Shown: positions 44,201 to 59,200 of the stretch, piece after piece
How positions within the stretch are numbered: position 1 is the first letter of the stretch
How the letters are laid out: each line of letters starts with the position of its first letter
From: Branchiostoma floridae
Lineage: Eukaryota; Chordata; Leptocardii; Amphioxiformes; Branchiostomatidae
DNA length: 61,158 nt
Direction: 5' to 3'
NCBI RefSeq assembly: GCF_000003815.2
Contig: NC_049992.1
Span: forward strand, 19,223,843-19,285,000
Translations under genes and position numbers: made by a program
Notes under the pieces: generated by a model
Told to the model about the DNA's origin: nothing
The model's database searches: none
Seen by the model: the letters and a program-made list of their open reading frames with translations, nothing else

Positions 44201-47200
44201 TTCCAAAAATCGAAACTTAGGGAAATAAGGCTTGCCCCAATTAATCATGACACTAAAAGCTATCTACCACACAAATGTCAAGACCATATCATGTCCGGAC
44301 AACAAATACAACTGCCATGATAGTATGTTGTCATTTATTATGTATATGTACTCCTATATTGCATAATAAACGACTGGAGAAAGAAGAAGTAAGAAACAGA
44401 AACGTTACGAATACAATTTATCTGATCATACCTGTGATATGGCTGAAATATAAATATGAATATTTTATGGAGGTAAAAATGAAGACCTAATGGAATGATC
44501 ATCATAGGTACACACGGAACTTACTTTTAAGCTTCCAACAATAATAAGTACATTAACAAGGTCTCTAAACAGAAATCATCAGAAGCGTTACCACAGCCGA
44601 TCTCGTCCGAGAAGTCCCTACAGTCCGCCCAACCGTCACATCTCTCCTGCCGACTGATGCACTTCGGGAAAGGAGGAAGAGAGGATCGACAGGGCCAGTA
44701 TCCGATAGACCCACACAGATCATCTTCAGTTGGTAGGTGAGAAAAAAAATAAGGTAAACTTCCCTAAAGTGCACTGTCTGCTGATACTACCATGATCCAT
44801 TCAAACAATCCGTGGAATATCCGAGAATATTAAAAGAAATATCTGTGGAAAAACACCAATATGAATGGTGCAAGGTTCTCAAGATGTGGTACAGTTTTGT
44901 TGTTTTAAGAATGATTTCGGTCACACTATTTACCATAAGAACAGGCATGTTTTTTTGTGCTGTGCTATTACATAGGATCTACACTGGATCATAAATATGT
45001 TCAAAGCTAGTGTTTTTCTCTTAGTTAATATATAGCTTTATTTATCTTTCGGCTAGCCTTCTTTCTGTTGTTATTTTATCATCTTTCCGAAGTTTTCTTT
45101 TTTTACATTTCATAATCACCTCTATCACAATCTTCTGATCCTATTCGAGAATGAAAATTCTGTTTTAAGGTATGCAGAAAAGTAAGGCAATGTGAAAGAT
45201 AAATATTACCACTGTGACAATTTTCTTCGTCCGAGGCATCCTCACAGTCAGAAACGCCATCACACAGAAACTCTGCTTTGATACAGCCAGGGGAATCACG
45301 GCACTTCCAGAAGGCAGTGTCACCGAACAAACCGTGAAGGGAGCAGAATTCATCTGCACAAAGTTTGAAAATGCATCAAATTGTAGATAATTCTTAAAAG
45401 GAGTCAATTTTGTCTTCTCCATCTAATCTTTTAAAGAATAACTGTTTTGTGCGCAATAAAGTATACTGTAAGTTACAGCAATCCTTATTCCTTACTTGAT
45501 AGAAGAACATCTCAACTGTACCAGTACCTGTACCTGTACCTGTACCTGTACCTGTACCTGCACAAGTACATGTACCGCTTACTTTTCTACATAATAATTC
45601 ATTCCAGCAGTCACGACAATATATCGCTATGGACCTGACCGTACAAAGATACAGACTTCTGAAGAAAATGTAACAGGTAAAGTTTGTACCACATTTGATC
45701 TCGTCCGAGCCGTCCAGACAGTCACTCTTGCCATCACAAACTTCCGTGATCTTCACACAGCCTTTCAGATCACGGCACTGGACACGGTCTCGTGCGAGAA
45801 AATGGTATCGGTCTAGGCCATGGGTGCAGCTGTCTGTATAAATCATAAGTGATGCTCCTTCTCAGTGGTTGAGTCTGTCTTTAATGCATCCGTGTATCAG
45901 TGTATAAAGGAAAGTGGAAAGTGATCTCAATCCAGTTTTAGCTCACTGAAGAGCTAGTCTTCCACTGGTCATGACAGCGAGGACACACGTACGGTCTATG
46001 TACAGTATTTACAGGTTCATTGTACGGGGAAATTCCCCTAGCTCTTTTCGACAATCACAATGAACAGTGGACCACAGCTTAACGTCCTGTCCTAAGGACT
46101 GCAACCCTTTCTATTAGCGTGCATGCCGCTAACCACTAGATTACGCGCGCTGCTTATATGTATCAAGATATAAGCAAACCCTGGGACGATACAGATTTAC
46201 TAATGATATATATTTTACGTCACGTATGCTTAATGTTACATATGAACTGAACCATACCGGGACAGTCCCGCCCGTGTCGAACTGAACCATACCGAAACAG
46301 TCCCGCCCGTGTAGAACTGAACCATACTGGGACAGTCCCGCCCGTGTAGAACTGAACCATACCGAGACAGTCCCGCTTGTGTAGAACTGAACCATACTGG
46401 GACAGTCCCGCCCGTGTAGAACTGAACCATACCGAAACAGTCCCGCCCGTGTAGAACTGAACCATACCGGGACAGTCCCGCCCGTTTAGAACTGAACCAT
46501 ACTGGGGCAGTCCCGCCCGTGTAGAACGGAACCATACCGGGACAGTCCCGCCCTTGTCGAACTGAACCATACCAGGACAGTCCCGCCCCCTGTAGAACTG
46601 AACCATACTGGGACAGTCCCGCCCTTGTCAGAACTGAACCATACTGGGACAGTCCCGCCCGTGTATGAATGAACCATACTGAGACAGTCCCGCCCGTGTA
46701 GAACTGAACCATACCGAACCAGTCCAGCCCGTGTCGAACTGAACCATACCGAAACAGTCCCGCCTGTGTCGAACTGAACCATACCGAAACAGTCCCGCCC
46801 GTGTAGAACTGAACCATACTGGGACAGTCCCGCCCGTGTAGAACTGAACCATACCGGGACATTCCAGCCCGTGTAGAACTGAACCATACCGTAACAATCC
46901 CGCTCGTGTAGAACTGAACCATACCGGGACAGTCCCACCCGTGTAGAACTGAACCATACCAGGACAGTTCCGCCCGTGTAGAACTGAACCATACCGGGAC
47001 AGTCCCGCCCGTGTAGAACTGAACCATACCAGGACAGTCCCGTCCGTGTAAAACTGAACCATACCGGGACAGTCCCGCCCGTGTAGAACTGAACCATACC
47101 GGGACAGTCCCGCCCGTGTAGAACTGAACCATACCGAAACAGTCCCGCCCGTGTAGAACTGAATCATACCGGGACATTCCCGCCCGTGTAGAACTGAACC

Positions 47201-50200
47201 ATTCCGAAACAGTCCCGCCCGTGTAGAACTGAACCGTACCGAAACAGTCCCGCTCGTCCTCCTTGTCTTCCCTGCAGTTCCAATCCCCGTCGCACACCCG
47301 GCTGGGGCTATAGCAGCCTGCATCTCCTGTACACACCCGTCTGTGCTTTTCGGGGCAGCCCGCAAACCCTGAAACCCCCAAAAATTCTACATGATACTGA
47401 ACCCCTTGTCATGCTGAGCTCGTATATACAAACCGGTTGCACTTATAAAATGCCTGTATGTGACGTCAGTATCTTAACGTGTTTGGGGCGTTTCTCGCAT
47501 ATATGCGGTCCAAAAACACTTCCATTAAAAAATTGACTTTGTATGAACACCGAATTTGAAAAAAAAGTGTATTCAAACATCTGCGTGGACTCCCCAAGTG
47601 TTGCCCACCTGTACAACACAAGTCCAAAAACACTTCCGCTTAATGGAATGGAATTTTCCAAAACGTGAATTTTATGGAATGTATTGGGGAAGGAATGAAA
47701 ATACAAGCATCTCAATTTCGCAACGTTATTCAACAGTTGTGCAATTTGTGTCGCCATTTGCAATATTTGCAATTTTCAAGTAATAAGGTCCAATCAACAA
47801 TTGCTTTATATTGATCGTGGAAAAGCAAATTCACAGTCAAGAAGGAAGCAAATTTTTAAAGTTACGTGGTCTCGTACAGCAGTTTCGCTCGTCTGTGTCG
47901 TCATAGTCCCCACAGTCCACGATGCCGTCACACACACTGCATTCTGGGATACATTTTTCGCTGTGAGGACAGATGATCTCGTCCTTTGCGCATAGTCGGT
48001 TTTCTGATGACAAAAATTGCTGAGTTTAATCAATCAATCAGCGAGCACATTCAATCTAATGTGTTATTAGAAATAGCAGAGGAGTGAAATGTAGATTTAT
48101 TGATTTCTTTTCATTATGATAAGAGGTATCATGCGCTCCCAGTCCGACAAATGTACAAAAATATTTGCCTAATTTTGGTGCTATATCTACTAAAAATTTT
48201 AGACGTGACCAAATTGTAATTTCAAGCCAAGAAAATAGTTTGAAGATTCATCGTTTCCTTTTCTTTTGTAGGTGCGTAACACATGACTTTTCAAGCGAAA
48301 CTAAAGCAGTCTTCGGTAGAAATGATGATGATGATAAATGATGATGAATGGTTTATTAGGGTTAAAAATCTCTCGCAGCCTGTTGGCTGGTTTTCGGATT
48401 TCATACAAATAATTGTTTTCCAGCCAGAACTAATTCTGGAAACATTAAACATCTATATCATCAATTATATATCAAATCAAACAATGAAAAAACGTTTAAA
48501 ATTCCGACATTGATAAAACCAAATCAAGTGAGTGTAACAACACTTTAAAAGCACAACAGATATCCTTAGAGACAAAGTCATTAAGCATTTAAAAGTCGCA
48601 CAACGTAGGGGATCGGTGACTTTCTTCGTCTGTCAGTTCTACATTAATAATTTTTCACATGTCGACATTTGTCTCAGTTTCTGGTGGATCTATTGTAATA
48701 GTCCGATCCTTTTGGTGGCAGTAGTGATGGTCTGTGAATTCCCAAGTAAGTTCCGTATTTTAAAATCCAAGAAATTCAGAACAGACCAAAATGGATATTC
48801 GGTACACGATGATCTATTCCACTTTTTTTTCCTTTTGATTTTGATACAGTACACAAACATGCATATGAAAGTAAATTGAAAGATATCGAATTCCCGGGAC
48901 TGAAGGGGGGGGGGGCTCATTCGGTCACTTCATAATTCGAAACGGCTAACAGTACGATCACAAAACTAGCAGGAGTAATAAGCACGTTAAGTTTAAGCCC
49001 CTGTAATTCTTATACAATTATGGCTCAATCTAATGTAATCATGACGTCATGACGTTGAATTTATCAGCTAAAACGGTATAAGATAGGGAATTCTCACAAT
49101 AACCATAGGTATTCAACAAAAATTTCACAACAATGTTTTAATATCTAAGTCTTCTAAGTCTTCTGTTGTCAGTAGCAAGCACGGTGACGTCATACCGACT
49201 TCATAAAATGATGTCATATGTATTTTAGTTATAACTTTCGATCCGCCATCTTGGATCATCAAATGTCTTAGTAAAGATACATAGATTTTTAAACGCATAA
49301 CATTCCTATTGATCTATTTGCAAGTAAATACCAAGTAGTCATGAAGTGAAAATAGCCTGATTATACTTTTCATCGTTATATGGTCCACCATGTTAGATTT
49401 TGACCAATTACTAGTACGACATTACATTAGCACACATTATCAATATCTAATCATAATTGTTGCATTTGAAAATATTAGGTATTAAAGATATATGAAAACA
49501 AGTTCGGTTTAGCAAGAAAACTTTAAAACTCAATTTGAAACCCAAATTAGTTGGGAAAATATGCCTTTCAGAAACATTTATCCTAGTAGAGTCTGGTTGT
49601 CCTAGCCCAAGTCGTTTGGAAGTTACACAGCATCAACGTTGGCGCTGCCATTTTTTTGCCCCTCCCCCCCCACACACACACACTTGATAGGCTTAAGAAG
49701 GCATTACGTCTAGTGTTGTGATCACAAAAAGAGTGATGTTACCCTTTTGTACTGCGTAGCACATCGAACGTCCCTTCAGGCCCACTTGGCACACTTCCCT
49801 GCCGACAGGTGCTGGTAGAACATTTGCAAACACGCGGTTGTTGGAGTCTACACCCCAGACGATTCCATCTCCCACAGCCACCTGCCGCAGATTTACTCCT
49901 GGTACGTGCACCCACTCTTCACCAGGGGAGGTTTCATTCAGAAACGTCCCTGCTCTGTGATACACGGAACCAACATCGTCCACCGCCCAAACTCCTGCAG
50001 GTCCCACTGACACAGACGTGAAGCAACCACTGATCATCTCCCAGTCGTACTTCGCTGTATGAAGAGAAAGGCTTTAAACAGGAAAGAGTTGACTGGATGA
50101 CCCTGTCAATAAGAGTTTCTGCATTGCCGTCAGTATGTTCCTGTTCCTGTCATTAACACGGTTTCGCGCCCTAGTTATGAGTAATTATATCCACGGGAGG

Positions 50201-53200
50201 GGGGTAAATATAGAGTGGTATTACAACAAACTCAATTTTATCGAATGAGTTAAAATTTTCGCACAAGGATAGCTTAAAACTTGACAATCTCAATTTATTG
50301 CCCGACGAATATCCGGCCTGCGAAAGAAAATTCCTGTGCGACACTTGGCTATTTGAAAAGCGTTCAATGGTAAAAATCTAGAAGTTTCAAAACATATATG
50401 CATCCCACGCGAGTAGCCTAGAAACAACACACGCAAAATTCAGCCAGGTTTACACATGCATATTTCTTGACTCTATAGTACTGCTACTAACGCATGCATG
50501 TAAGTTATCTTACCTGAAATTTCGCAGTAGAAACGTGAACGCCACATTCTGCCGCTCCGCCCAACCGCCCACAGCTGACCAGTAACAGAGCTGACACTGA
50601 TTACTCTCACGGTAGCCGCTCCTACTGTCGTCCATATTCCCTTGTCAGGCGCCTCTGGGCTGATTCCTGAGAAAACGAAGCGAGTAAAACAATTGCAATG
50701 TTGTATTCAGGATGCGCTTCAATCCGAGACGTGCTTCGAAGCACATTCCAGAACAAGCGTAGCGACGCGTTCCGGATATACAGGATTTTTTTTTTCGTTG
50801 AGACGCATCCTAGATAAACAACCTATTCATTCAAAACAGGGGGTGGAGCATAGTTACTGTTTAAGGCTGTGGAGATTAGACTTTCATGTGACTTTTGCGG
50901 TCAGTGGAGCACCTTCTGGTAGGGCTGGGTACCGGTACAGAAAATTCAGGTCCAGGTCCAGTTCAGGTCCAGAGGATCAGGTCCAGGTTCGAACCTGAAC
51001 CTGGACCTGATTCAGTATGTGAGAACTTTTGAATGGAGGATACTCAAAATAATGGTCTATTTCGCAACAAAGACATCTGTTTTGTGGCGCATTCGACTCC
51101 CGGCGGCGTTTTAAATCCTACAAGGCTAACTGCCTCTGTACTATTGACTTGGCAGAAATGACTATAGACTATACTCTACTTCGCTCTTGTTATTTTCCTC
51201 GAGCAGTAAGCCCCGAAATGTGTTAATGCCTGATCATATAGTCTGTTCATTTTCCAATAGGTCCAACATCCGAGTTTTTTCAGGTCCGTTTTCTCTGGAC
51301 CGGTTTTGTAACGGTACCCAGCCCTATCTTCTGGCTATCCAGAATTGGTCTCGATCGGAGCACGGCTTGGATATCATACACCCTTTGCGTCATTTATTGA
51401 ATCTTTATCCGAAAATGTCTCCCCTTGACGTAGGTATTAAGATTTTGTATTGGATAATGTCACCATCTAAAATATGTCCATGAGATCGAGTTACAATAAT
51501 AGTTAAGTACCTTTCAAAACAATGGTCTCCCCCGGTTTGATCCAATGCTGGTAGGATCCGATGACCCATACTAAATTCTTTCCAGAATGTATCCATTCTA
51601 TTTCGAGGTCCCAGCGAAGCAAACGCGACGTTAGTTTCTCGAAGCTAAAGAGGGCATTGTAGACATCGTCGATCTGGACTTCTTGCCAGCGGAGCCCCGC
51701 TGTTTCGCTGTTCCTGCAATCAGACAAATGCGGTCTAGAAAGAAAACCATTAAACTCTTCTTACACACGTTTTGGTGACCGTCTGACATCTTTCTCAAGG
51801 CAATTCTGACTGGTACACATTTTACCGGAGTAATATGTGTCGCTACTTAAGCCCCCTTCACACGAGAGCACGAATGAGCCGGAATGCCGTCCGAATGAAT
51901 TTTTTTTTCTATTCGTGGCAATTCCTCGCAATTCGTACTTTTTCTAAACATTCTTACTTCATTCGAGATATTCGTCCCCGTTCCTTTGGCTGACTCGAAA
52001 GTTTTTGACATGTTAAAAACTGTCAAGGTGCATTCGAATTGGAGAAATATCGAATGGCATTCGTAGTGGATTCGTAGTGTATTCTCACTATTCTGACCGC
52101 ATTCTACGGCATTCTAACATTATTCGAAACATTCTTATCTCATTCGATGGAGAACCGAAACGGAAAGCCACCTCGAATCCTGCCAGAATGTGGCCGAAAG
52201 AATATTTCGAATGCCGTAAGAATGTCTAGAATGCACTACGAATTCACAGGAATAGACAATAATTTTCATTCTGACGGCATTCCGGTTCATTCCTTCTCGT
52301 GTGAAGGGGATCTAAGGCCAATTTGGAATTCCCACCCGAATGGCCCCAAATGTGACACGAAGTTTGCAAATACTTCATTCCGGCTGGTTCGGCTTTATTC
52401 CTGCTAATTCGATTTCCGTGTGAATGCCCTATCAAACCCCTTTCACACGAGAGTAAGAATGAGCCGGAATGCCGTCGGAATAAAAATTATGTTCTATTCC
52501 TGGCAATTCCTGGCAATTAGTAGAGTGTTCCAGTAGTTCTTACTGCATTCCAGCTATTTGTGCCTGTTCTTTTGGCTGGCCTGAAAGTTTTGCTATGTTA
52601 AAAACAATCGAGGTGCATTCGAAGTGGAGAAATATCTAATGGCATTCAAAGTGGATTCTGAGTGGATTCTAACCAATCTAACTGCAGTATGACCGCATTC
52701 TACGGCATGCCAACATCATTCGAAACATTCTTATCACATTCGATGGAGAACCGAAACGGCAAGCCACTTCAAATCCTGCCCGAATGTGGCCAAAAGAATA
52801 TCTGGAATGCAGTAAGAATTTGTAGAATGCACTATGAATCACCAGGAATAGAAAAGAATGTTCATTCTGACGGCATTTTGGCTCATTCCTTCTCGTGTGA
52901 ATTGGATATAAGGTCCATTCGGAATTCCCACTCGGAATGGCCCCGAATGTGGCACGAATTGTGCAAATAATTCATTCCGGCTGATTCTACTTGATTCCTG
53001 CTAATTCGGTTTCAGTGTGAATGCCCTATTACAGTATGCGGCCACAATCAGACAAGCGTGATAAGGAAATTAAGAATAAGTTTTAGGAAAAGTCATCAAG
53101 TTTCGGCAGTTATTTGACATGAAAGTTGGCGCAGGCACTTTTACACCCGCCCCGTCTGAATGGGGTTAGAGTCAACGTTTGTCTATTGCGATGGTATGTT

Positions 53201-56200
53201 GGACAATGTAAAAAGGAATGACAAGTTGTTGCTCATAACGGATTTCATTCCAGGATATTAAAAGATGTTTCGCAACAAACAAGCCAACAAACTCGATCAC
53301 AGTCCTAATGGCTTCACCCCTGAGGTGTCTTATTAACTACTCACCCGTACGTTCCCACTCGGTACATCAGAGTAGAGTGGTTATAGACCGCCCACACTCC
53401 CACATGCCCAACCGATATCTGCAGGAACCGTTCCGTACCGACTACTTCCCACCCGGTTCCTGCAGGACAAAATCATGATAAATCTGATACCATGTAAGAC
53501 ACTTGCAAAATAGCAGTATTAACTTTTGTGAGTTGCTTTGAGTGTTTTTTCACGACAGGCATACAATTTCGATATTCACAATTCAATCCATTTTTTGTGC
53601 TTTTGCAGTGATTCTGTTAACAGCCCACTGAAATAGCAACGTTTAGAAATGTCATGATATTTAGAAATTGTAACATGTCATTATAAAAAACACTGGCATG
53701 TGTTCAGACAATATGCTATCCTCTGTGTTTGCTGATTTTGGTACCGTCTGTTTACCTTGTGGAGTTGTTTTGGTGACACCCGTGCGTCGCAGCGGTCTGC
53801 CAACGTCATCCAAAGCCCACACCTGATTGGTTGCGGCACTGACGCTGATTTGTTTGATCCCGTCGCTGACCAACAGCCAATTAGATATAGCATCCAGAAC
53901 AGCTGGAGCAGGTGGTCCTGTATTGTGCGGGAAAATAATAAGTAACCAAATTCAATCCATTCTGTGTTATCTATTAGAACAGCCAATGCTGGGTTCGAAT
54001 GTTCAACCATACTTGGTGAAAACAGAATAAGCAAGAGTTCGAGGATCTCACATCATCCGGAGTAATTTGTAAACATGCCCAAGAATTACTACCTGGGATG
54101 GCCTCTGTATGATATTCTTGTAAGTTTTGATAAAATGAAACAAAATAAAAAATCTAAAATATGTTGCAATAGTGTGGGAACCTTAAATAAAGAAAGGCAC
54201 TGATTAATGGGTACAGACCAAACTGCCAGATTTTGTGCGAGCAACTATGACAGAGGGAAATGAAAACTGTGTAAAGAATGGACATACCTTGCCGCATGTC
54301 CACTGCTTCATATCGTGCTGAAAACCCAGCCCTGTGAATCACAAAGTCAGTCACGAAGAATACGTACAGACTGTGTTCAACTGAGGTTATAGTGCTAGCC
54401 GAGTGGTGGACACAAGTGCCACACCAATACAAGGATTTTTGCTCATCTGAAGGGTCTGCAACCTTTACATAGTCGTTACGGCAATGCCCCGGGTCGTCTT
54501 GTAATTGTGTATCGATGAACACAAGCGTGAGTTTGACAGCCTTGTGCGTATCCACGGTGATGTTCCACTGCTGGTACACGTGGTTATGGTAGGGGTAGTG
54601 CGGGTAGTTCATGGACGAGAACGTGCCAGTATCTTCTGTCTGTTGGTGCATCCGTTGGTAGCCTTGACGATCTAATAAAAAGAAAATATCCCTTTATTTT
54701 TCTATCAGCATATATAGAATCACTAACATCAAATACACAACCTTTATGATTTTTGCCTTATTTTAATTTTTTTATATATTTTGTGAGTATTAGGCATGTT
54801 TACCTTCAGCAGGATTCCTGATTTTTTTGTCATATCATTACTCGAAATATTAGTAAGCCTTTTCATAATATTTTCCAACTTATTCCTGTGTGCTTTTTCT
54901 TCAAATGCTCACAGCCAATAACAATCATTATGGTAAATAAAGATTACGACTTTGTTAACCATCATTATTGAAACGAGATAAAATGGGACCAAAATAATAA
55001 CGTTTCAAACTTACCGTCTTCAGACTTGTCCTGCAGGTAGTAGTGGATTTTGAAACCAGTTCCGGAGTTGCCTGAGAAACCGGCTCCCGTTCCACTTTCA
55101 TCGCTATGAAAATGAATCCCCAAGACCGGAGCCATCGACACGTACACGGGAGGGAGGGACCAGCCACAGAAGGTTTGGTAGAAGTCTGGAACAATCAATT
55201 AATCAATCGACCAATCAATCACTGAATCAATCAATTGATCGATCGATCGATCAATCAATCATTCAATCAATCATTCATTCAGTCAATCAGTCAGTCAATC
55301 AATCAATCAACGTTTTATTCAGTAAGGCTCTCGCGGACAACACACATACATTCAAAGATAGTCAAATCTAAACGTAATATATTGGTTATAAGTTATAAGT
55401 ACTATGTTTCCAACACTTAAACAAATAGGCGTAAATAGGGTTGCGTTCGCGTAATGTGTAGCTATTTTCACATATTTATTTGTGTCCGAACTTCGAAGAG
55501 AAAATTATTATTATTTTTTTTTTAAATTTGAACTACAATTCAGCAAAGTTCTCGACATTCATGGTAACACATTACCAGTGGGGTGATAGGCCGATCGCGG
55601 GTTAGAAGCTTAAGGTGTTTAGTAGTTGAAGTGGATGCTGGCAGTAGCATTTTTAAGACTATTAGCCAAAGGTTGTCGTGGATATGTCAATTTTAGAAAA
55701 TTGCAGATTCTAAATGTTTTAGCAAGTTTATTCATATAACGTTACCCATATAATTTCAACGTATAGGAATGAAACTGTATTCGGTTATTCCGTTAGAAAT
55801 GCAAATGGATTACATTGTATTCAGTAAAATTGCTACATTTACTTAGAAAATTCCAGTTGAACGTGGATATTTGTCCACCATACCTAAGTAAGGTTTGTCC
55901 TGTAGCTGAAGAAAGTCATACCGGCACCTTGCCTCATACTCAATGTCGAATTCTGGAAACTCCACCACCACAACCTTTCCTGGAACTGACACGATTGTCC
56001 AGCTTAAAGAACAAAAAGGGGTCCTTCGATGGTGAATTTTAAATAGCAATTGATACAAAAATTCAATCTTCATTAGAAGTTGCAAGGATTTCACAATGAA
56101 TTGTCGACACGATGATAAAGGGACACACAGATCTATCAGTAATAAATTGCCTCGACTATATAAAATGCATGCCCACGTTCCATAATCAGGTATTTGATTC

Positions 56201-59200
56201 AATGCTCTGTTGAATATCGATATCAATGCTATTGGAAAATTTGAATACTGACTCATACGGAAAAGGCCAATATCATGACTGTGCATGTAGTTGACGTTAG
56301 CCACATTTAAAGGGCCACATAGACCTATGTGTAATTACATGCCTCAATTATACTAAAATATAACTCTGCCCACTTTATATGATAAACTGATTTATTCAAT
56401 GCACTGCTTGATTCAATAAATTTAAAATAACTTGTATACTGATGCATACAGCGAATGCGACTATCATGTTGTACCTGCAGTTGAGGTTAGACTGGTACCT
56501 CCCGGTCACTTCGTCACGCGGAGGCACAATTTCTCCCTCCTCCTCGTACAGATAACGCCCCCCAGCGGCTACACACGCATGTGCAGGGTCTTTTGTACGT
56601 ACAGGGAATAGGATGACATCGTTTTACAAAGGTTGACATGAAGTTATTCCGGGTATTTGTACCATTTAGGGTTTAAATTATTCCGGGAATATGGGCCATA
56701 CAGAAATACATGAGTGTACAAACTTTAGAAATATGTAGGAATTCAAAAAAAAAACAAGCAAACAAATCGGTTTATCAAGCAAGAACCACCTTCACAACTT
56801 GGAGCGTTGACGTTCCAGTCTATTCCATCACCAAGCGTACACGTTAGTCTTTCCTGGCCCAACAAAACGTAGCCGTCGTTACAGCCGAACGAAACAACCG
56901 ACCCCACAACGAAACTGTCTCCTGTTCTGTAGCCGTTAGTAGGAGTGCCGGGATCCGGGCAAGGAGAAGTCAAGTCAAATACTAATGTCCGAACAAAAAT
57001 GAAGACTTTTGTTATATTTCAACCATACCACAGGTATATTCGAAATGTTTGTTCTTCTTCTACTATCAAATCTTAATTTAATGGACTCATCTCCGTCGAT
57101 CCTGGGTTTAATCAATTGCCCGGATGACCTGATATTGGCTAAAAGAAAGCGTGGGCCAACAGAAACTGCCTAATCCGCATCTTTATCAAAACCTTTTATG
57201 ATTTTATTGAAGTTTTTATTTCAGTCATTTACAGATTGAACATGTATATTTTGGATTCCTGTACCCTGTTATTAAGAGCAAAAGACTCGAAACTCGGTAT
57301 ATGTTCGCATTGAGAAATTTGGGAAGGAATACTTATTGGCATAGACAAGTACAAGATAATTTTTGGAGTCGGGGTGAGGGGTTCAGCCTCATGCGGAGGC
57401 CTGGAGTTCGTTGACCCTGGGCACCACCTGGTATGTGGATTCGCGGTCAGCCTCTCAGTTTGCCTAATAATGTCACGTCCTTTCCTAACATCTTTGGGAT
57501 TTAAACAGATTATCTGTTTTATTGATATATCTGGAGTCTTTTTTTTTCAATCAAAAATTTTGGCTCAAATACAGGTCCATGGCGTGAGAGATGGTTGAAA
57601 TATACTGTATTTGGTCGCAGATGTTGCCTGTCTAGTTTTACATGATTTGGTACTTCTATCAATAATTTATCAAAACAATTAAAAACATCTTTTCTGTATT
57701 GTACATATACTGCCACATTAAATTAATACAAAATAAGTGTACATCCATCTGTATCAAATTTTGTACAACCTTCCAAGGTTTTATGTAATCTAAAAGCATT
57801 TTAACAGCAGTCTACATCATTATCTCCATGAAAAATGGAGATATATTTTTGGGTGTGTCTGTGTATCTGTTTGTGTGCCCGGATTTTATAGTGAGCATAA
57901 CTCAAGAACCTCTAGATGGATTACGATGATATTTGGTTTGTGGGTAGGTGCTCGGAAGACGATGGTCAAGGTCAATTTGTGCCCCCTGGTATGTGACCAT
58001 AGTACTGCAGCAAAAATTCATTTCTTGGATCTTTTGAACTGGATGTGTTATGGTCTTGAATTTTGGATGGAAGATAGCTTGTGACAAAAGGGATATGTGG
58101 TGTATATTTGGTTCCCCTAGCAGGTTGCTCTGGAACTGCAGGGGTATTTTTGTCAAAATCTTCTAAGGAGGATAACTGAAGAAGGGAATGACAAATTTAC
58201 ATGATATTTGGTAAGTAGGTAGCTTAGACAGACATGCACATCATGAAGTGCAAATTATGCAAACCGACACTTAATTTGCACATTTAATGAGGAAAGTTTG
58301 CATATTTAATGAGGAAAATCTATTTTTGCAGTGTTTCCTTTGTTGTTTATTGTTGTTTATTAAGAAACCTTTTAGCCCTTACGGGCCCATACATTTTAAA
58401 AAAATACAACAATCAACAATCAAAGTATTTACAATAGAGCACAGTGTCTAGAGGTCAGAGGTCTAGGTGACAATGTTTGAGATGGCTTTATAGATTTCAA
58501 ATACATGCATTATATGTAGTTTGTGGTAGGTGGAACATCATCAAATACCAATTATGCAAATAAGTTCTTAATTTGCATAAATAATGCTAAAGTGCCATTA
58601 TTCATCGATGTGGTAAATGATTGGACAATCAACATAGTGACCAGCGTAGGTTATTTACAGGTGTACATAACTAAGCACAGATTCTGCAAATGTGGAAGTC
58701 ATTTACATAATCACACTATTTCATGGAGATATGAGGTCTCCGAACTCTTGTTTAGTCTCTTCTACGTATACATTACGTACATAAGTCTCCACTTAAAATG
58801 ATTTAATCACTGGTTTCATTACCTTCAAAGTGGATCTTGAAACTGTCATCAGCGTTCGCCTGGCTTATAGTGAGGACTAGGTGGGCCATTTTGGAAGTAA
58901 CAATAACTTCCGCTGGAATGATCTGTCCTGTTGGAAGTTTGAAAATGATGAATTAGCACGTTTTCAAGAACAAAGCTTGTTAGAAAATTTGCATAAACTG
59001 TTAAACGTATTATTGAAGACATCCTTTGTGACATACATGCTGGTATTCATTTCGTTTGTAATACCTTACTACTGTGTGTCCGATCTGCAAAAGATCATCA
59101 CACATAACTCGCCGATCAACATTCTTTGAATCGGGGCAGGGGCCGAAACAGACTTCTCAAAACATTTGACCCTTTTCTGATGTCACAGTTCAGAAAGGTC

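Noticed and set aside
46220-47097. Long minus-strand frames of 128-245 residues in the 35-bp array
   Set aside because: They arise because the repeat unit has no stop in any minus frame; only the frame continuing from the LDLa exon is discussed, and as a possible intron retention.
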